Source: Acidobacteriota bacterium
GTDB taxonomy: Bacteria; Acidobacteriota; Terriglobia; Bryobacterales; Bryobacteraceae
Assembly: GCA_025354525.1 (NCBI GenBank)
Contig: JANXMS010000400.1
Coordinates: 1 to 63,954 of the forward strand
DNA length: 63,954 nucleotides
Direction: 5' to 3'
The notes under the pieces were generated by a model. The model had not been told where the DNA came from. It did not search any database and saw only the letters and a list, made by a program, of their open reading frames with translations. The position numbers and the translations under genes are program-made. Below, one piece after another: positions 61,978 through 63,954 of the stretch (its first letter is position 1; every line of letters starts with the position of its first letter).

Positions 61978-62424
61978 CATTTCGGTCACGTCTCCGATTG
62001 AACTGACTGGCTCGCCCTTACGGGCTTTGTAGAGTTGAGCTATTCACCGTGTCGTTTTCTTGACGCCACGCCGAGGCTGATAAGGCCCCGGTTCCGACTG
62101 TCACCAGTTCGGAAGCTCCCTCCGCCAGATGAGTTGAACAAGCCTTAACGGGGCTTTCACCCGAATACACTATGGCCTGGACCCCTCATGCAGGATTTTC
62201 ACCCGCTTGGACTATTTCGGCCTTCGCCGGTCTTGAACTCACTTCCCAAGGTGCCAACCTTGGATTTCAAATTCACCGGCCCGAAGGTCTGTCTCCGTCG
62301 CCCCCCTTTCTAGGAGCGCCAAAAACGTCGCTATCGGATAGAACACGGGGATTGCTTCCAAACGAAAGAGGAGTTGGCACTCCTCTACAGATTTGGACAT
62401 TACTCCCGTGAGCCTCCGTCGCAC
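61978..62424 (-). ncRNA. probable group II intron 5' remnant
   Basis: On the minus strand the segment begins GTGCGACGGAGG at 62424, the GUGYG type of start of group II introns. It then contains TTAAGGCTTGTTCAACTCAT and CGGAACCGGGGCCTTATCAG, followed by CCTCGGCGTGGCGTCA and AAGCCCGTAAGGGCGAGCCA. These resemble the domain I-III sequence before reverse-transcriptase frames in bacterial introns. No reverse transcriptase and no domain V/VI were seen, so it would be a 5' fragment. Recognised by memory of such sequences, not by alignment. Confidence 0.45.
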
Positions 62425-62724
62425 TGGACGAGCCATTCTCATGGCATCCAGCGCTACGGGTTCAGCTCTCAAAGCTTCTCGCCCTCGGTAGAGGGCAGGG
62501 AAGCTAGGGTCAGTTGGTTAGACCGACTCCTTTTCCCCGGTTTGGCAACCGGATACTCCAGGTGAGCTGCACCCACATCTACAGTGCCAGCAAGGTGTTT
62601 ACTCTTCCGGCGATCTGTTGCGAGATCCTGTCTCGCACTGGATCGTTATTGAGGGCGGGCAGGGAAGTGGAGCCAACTCTTTCTGGATGTGGACAGGCAT
62701 TATCTGGTACGACAGAAGGAGCCC
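62425..62724. other. gap upstream of the DUF1016 nuclease gene
   Basis: 300 bases without a supported gene, part of the 857-base gap between the secreted protein and the nuclease gene. A tRNA D-arm-like stem-loop (62508-62524) stands alone and is rejected as a tRNA. TGCGAGA (62619-62625) and TCTCGCA (62631-62637) form a 7-base inverted repeat with a five-base loop that may be an operator or leader hairpin. AAGGAG just before the nuclease ATG is its ribosome site. Confidence 0.4.
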
Positions 62725-63762
62725 ATGGAAGAGAAGACCCCAAGCACCCAAACCTACGCCGCCCTGTTGGCGAGCATCAAGGAGCGCATCCAGAGCGCCC
62801 AGGTTCGGGCGGCTGTTGCCGTCAACCAGGAACTGGTCCTGCTCTACTGGCGCATCGGTAAGGAAATCCTTGCGCGGCAAAGTGCTGAAGGTTGGGGCAA
62901 GAACATCATTCCTCGTCTAGCCAAGGATCTCGCGGCCCAGTTCCCTGAAATGAAGGGGCTCTCGCCCCGGAACCTTGGCTACATGAAGGCTTTTGCCGAG
63001 GCGTGGCCGGAGGAATCAATTTTGCAACAAGCTGTTGCAAAATTGCCGTGGGGGCACAATGTGCGCCTTCTCGACCACGTGAAGGACCCTGAGGAGCGAC
63101 TCTGGTACGCCCGGGCCGCCAACGAGAACGGCTGGAGCCGGAACATGCTGGTGCTTCATATTGAGGGCAAGCTCTTTCAGCGCCAAGGGAAGGCCGTCAC
63201 CAATTTTCAACGGACCCTGCCGTCTCCCCAATCCGATCTTGCACAACAGCTACTCAAAGACCCATACAACTTTGATTTCCTCACCCTGTCTAAGGACGCC
63301 CACGAAAGGGAGCTTGAGGCCGGGCTTGTGGAGCACATCCGAAAGTTTCTCTTGGAGTTGGGCGTTGGATTCTCGTTCGTTGGAAGCCAGTACCCGCTGG
63401 AAATCGCTGGCGAGGATTACAGGCTCGACCTGCTCTTCTACCACCTGAAGCTTCGTTGCTTCATCGTCATCGATCTAAAAGGCGGGGCGTTCAAGCCGGA
63501 GTACACGGGGAAGATGAACTTTTATCTCGCCGCCGTAGACGATATGCTGAAGCACCCGACTGACCAGCCAAGCATCGGCCTGATTCTTTGCAGGACGAAG
63601 AAGGAACTTGTGGTTGAATACGCGCTCCGCGGTACGACAACGCCCATGGGCATCTCAGAGTTCACGCACCTGGAGAAGCTGCCAGATGAATTCAAGGGCA
63701 GCTTGCCTACCATCGAAGAGATCGAAGCCGAACTTGGAACGGAGGAAGAACAGAAACCGTAG
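62725..63762 (+). CDS. DUF1016 (YhcG) family PDDEXK nuclease
   Basis: 345 residues from the ATG at 62725, with AAGGAG upstream; a longer frame exists from 62689. The N-terminal helical DUF1016 region (residues 10-160) contains ELVLLYWRIGKEILARQ and LPWGHNVRLLDHVKDPEERL. The C-terminal nuclease has the PDDEXK core: Asp235 (YRLDLLFYHLKLRCFIVIDL), Asp250 and Lys252 (IDLKGGAF). These proteins are found in mobile and defence regions and are related to restriction-type nucleases. The role in this strain is unknown. The position among repeats and IS remnants suggests horizontal gain. Confidence 0.92.
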   Translation: MEEKTPSTQTYAALLASIKERIQSAQVRAAVAVNQELVLLYWRIGKEILARQSAEGWGKNIIPRLAKDLAAQFPEMKGLSPRNLGYMKAFAEAWPEESILQQAVAKLPWGHNVRLLDHVKDPEERLWYARAANENGWSRNMLVLHIEGKLFQRQGKAVTNFQRTLPSPQSDLAQQLLKDPYNFDFLTLSKDAHERELEAGLVEHIRKFLLELGVGFSFVGSQYPLEIAGEDYRLDLLFYHLKLRCFIVIDLKGGAFKPEYTGKMNFYLAAVDDMLKHPTDQPSIGLILCRTKKELVVEYALRGTTTPMGISEFTHLEKLPDEFKGSLPTIEEIEAELGTEEEQKP

Positions 63763-63857
63763 AAACCCCACCAGGCGGGCAAAAAGTGCTTGAAACCAAT
63801 CCGCGTGGAAGTACAACCGGAGCGTGTCAACAACCTTGAGACACAAGTTAGGTTAAT

Positions 63858-63954
63858 TTAGCGAGTTTGTTCGTCCGAGGTTTTCGGTTTGTTGATCCAG
63901 ACTTGGGTTGGCAGTTCGAGGGCTTTGGGGGCGTTATGGACGAATCGTTCGGGA
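63858..63954 (-). CDS. C-terminal fragment of a probable transposase
   Basis: The last 31 codons of a minus-strand gene that runs off the window: ERFVHNAPKALELPTQVWIN followed by KPKTSDEQTR and TAA. The pattern ERFV...P..LPTxVWINPP resembles the end of IS3/IS481-type integrase-core transposases. Too little is visible to choose a family. It supports the view that 57-64 kb is a mobile-element region. Confidence 0.45.
   Translation of the reverse strand, partial: PERFVHNAPKALELPTQVWINKPKTSDEQTR

Noticed and set aside
62508-62524. tRNA D-arm-like stem-loop GGTCAGTTGGTTAGACC on the + strand
   Set aside because: The D-arm looks right but no anticodon stem, T-arm or acceptor pairing follows at the proper distance. 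At best a relic.
1-63954. CRISPR array, rRNA operon or prophage
   Set aside because: No regularly spaced short repeats, rRNA sequence or phage structural genes were seen; the only tandem repeat has a 164-base period without spacers.

Overview
The window is GC-rich chromosomal DNA that most likely comes from an Acidobacteriota species of the Solibacter/Bryobacter type (Bryobacteraceae). The case rests on a secreted protease with a C-terminal domain of the kind common in Solibacter (TIGR03437-like), a DUF1501 gene paired with a DUF1549/DUF1553 gene, a PEP-CTERM protein, and an IS110-type remnant that resembles Solibacter elements. This assignment is by recognition, not by a database search. No rRNA, confident tRNA or CRISPR array was seen.

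Left part (1-18 kb): a 164-bp tandem repeat holding a repeated gene 3' end; a DUF1501/DUF1549-DUF1553 pair; a probable exopolysaccharide operon (membrane protein, family-2 glycosyltransferase with DxD, TED and QxxRW motifs, beta-solenoid membrane protein, YaiO-like outer-membrane barrel) followed by a PEP-CTERM lectin-like protein; radical SAM, LolA-like and acyl-CoA dehydrogenase genes; a two-gene ABC polysaccharide exporter; a frameshifted zinc-ribbon membrane gene; a 57-codon gene coupled to an amidase; then small genes, TfoX-like and YiaA/B-like genes.

Centre (18-42 kb): base composition flips near 18.0-18.3 kb. To the left the + strand is rich in C whichever strand is coding; to the right it is rich in G. 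The rpmH-rnpA-yidD-yidC-khpB-mnmE cluster follows at 20.4 kb. C-rich to G-rich beside rpmH/rnpA is what a replication origin would give. The switch region holds a dispersed repeat abutting a broken hicA-like toxin gene. Further right are two adjacent subtilases, greA, a CDP-alcohol phosphatidyltransferase, acpS, a CbiO-type ATPase, dtd, a glucuronokinase-like GHMP kinase, purM-purN, a hybrid kinase with an unrecognisable ATPase domain, and galU heading a four-gene run.

42-57 kb: eight tightly packed minus-strand genes run from nadE through a YncE-like/phosphoesterase protein and a GH57 glycosidase to a 4-hydroxyproline catabolic set (DapA-like deaminase, epimerase with both catalytic cysteines, three-part dehydrogenase). 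Then dnaK-dnaJ-hspR (no grpE between them), divergent from modA.

57-64 kb: an accessory region with a decayed IS110 transposase, an unusual fusion of a trypsin-like protease to a DNA/RNA non-specific endonuclease, a strong terminator-like hairpin, a second copy of the dispersed repeat, a secreted protein, a probable group II intron remnant, a DUF1016/PDDEXK nuclease, and the end of a probable transposase.
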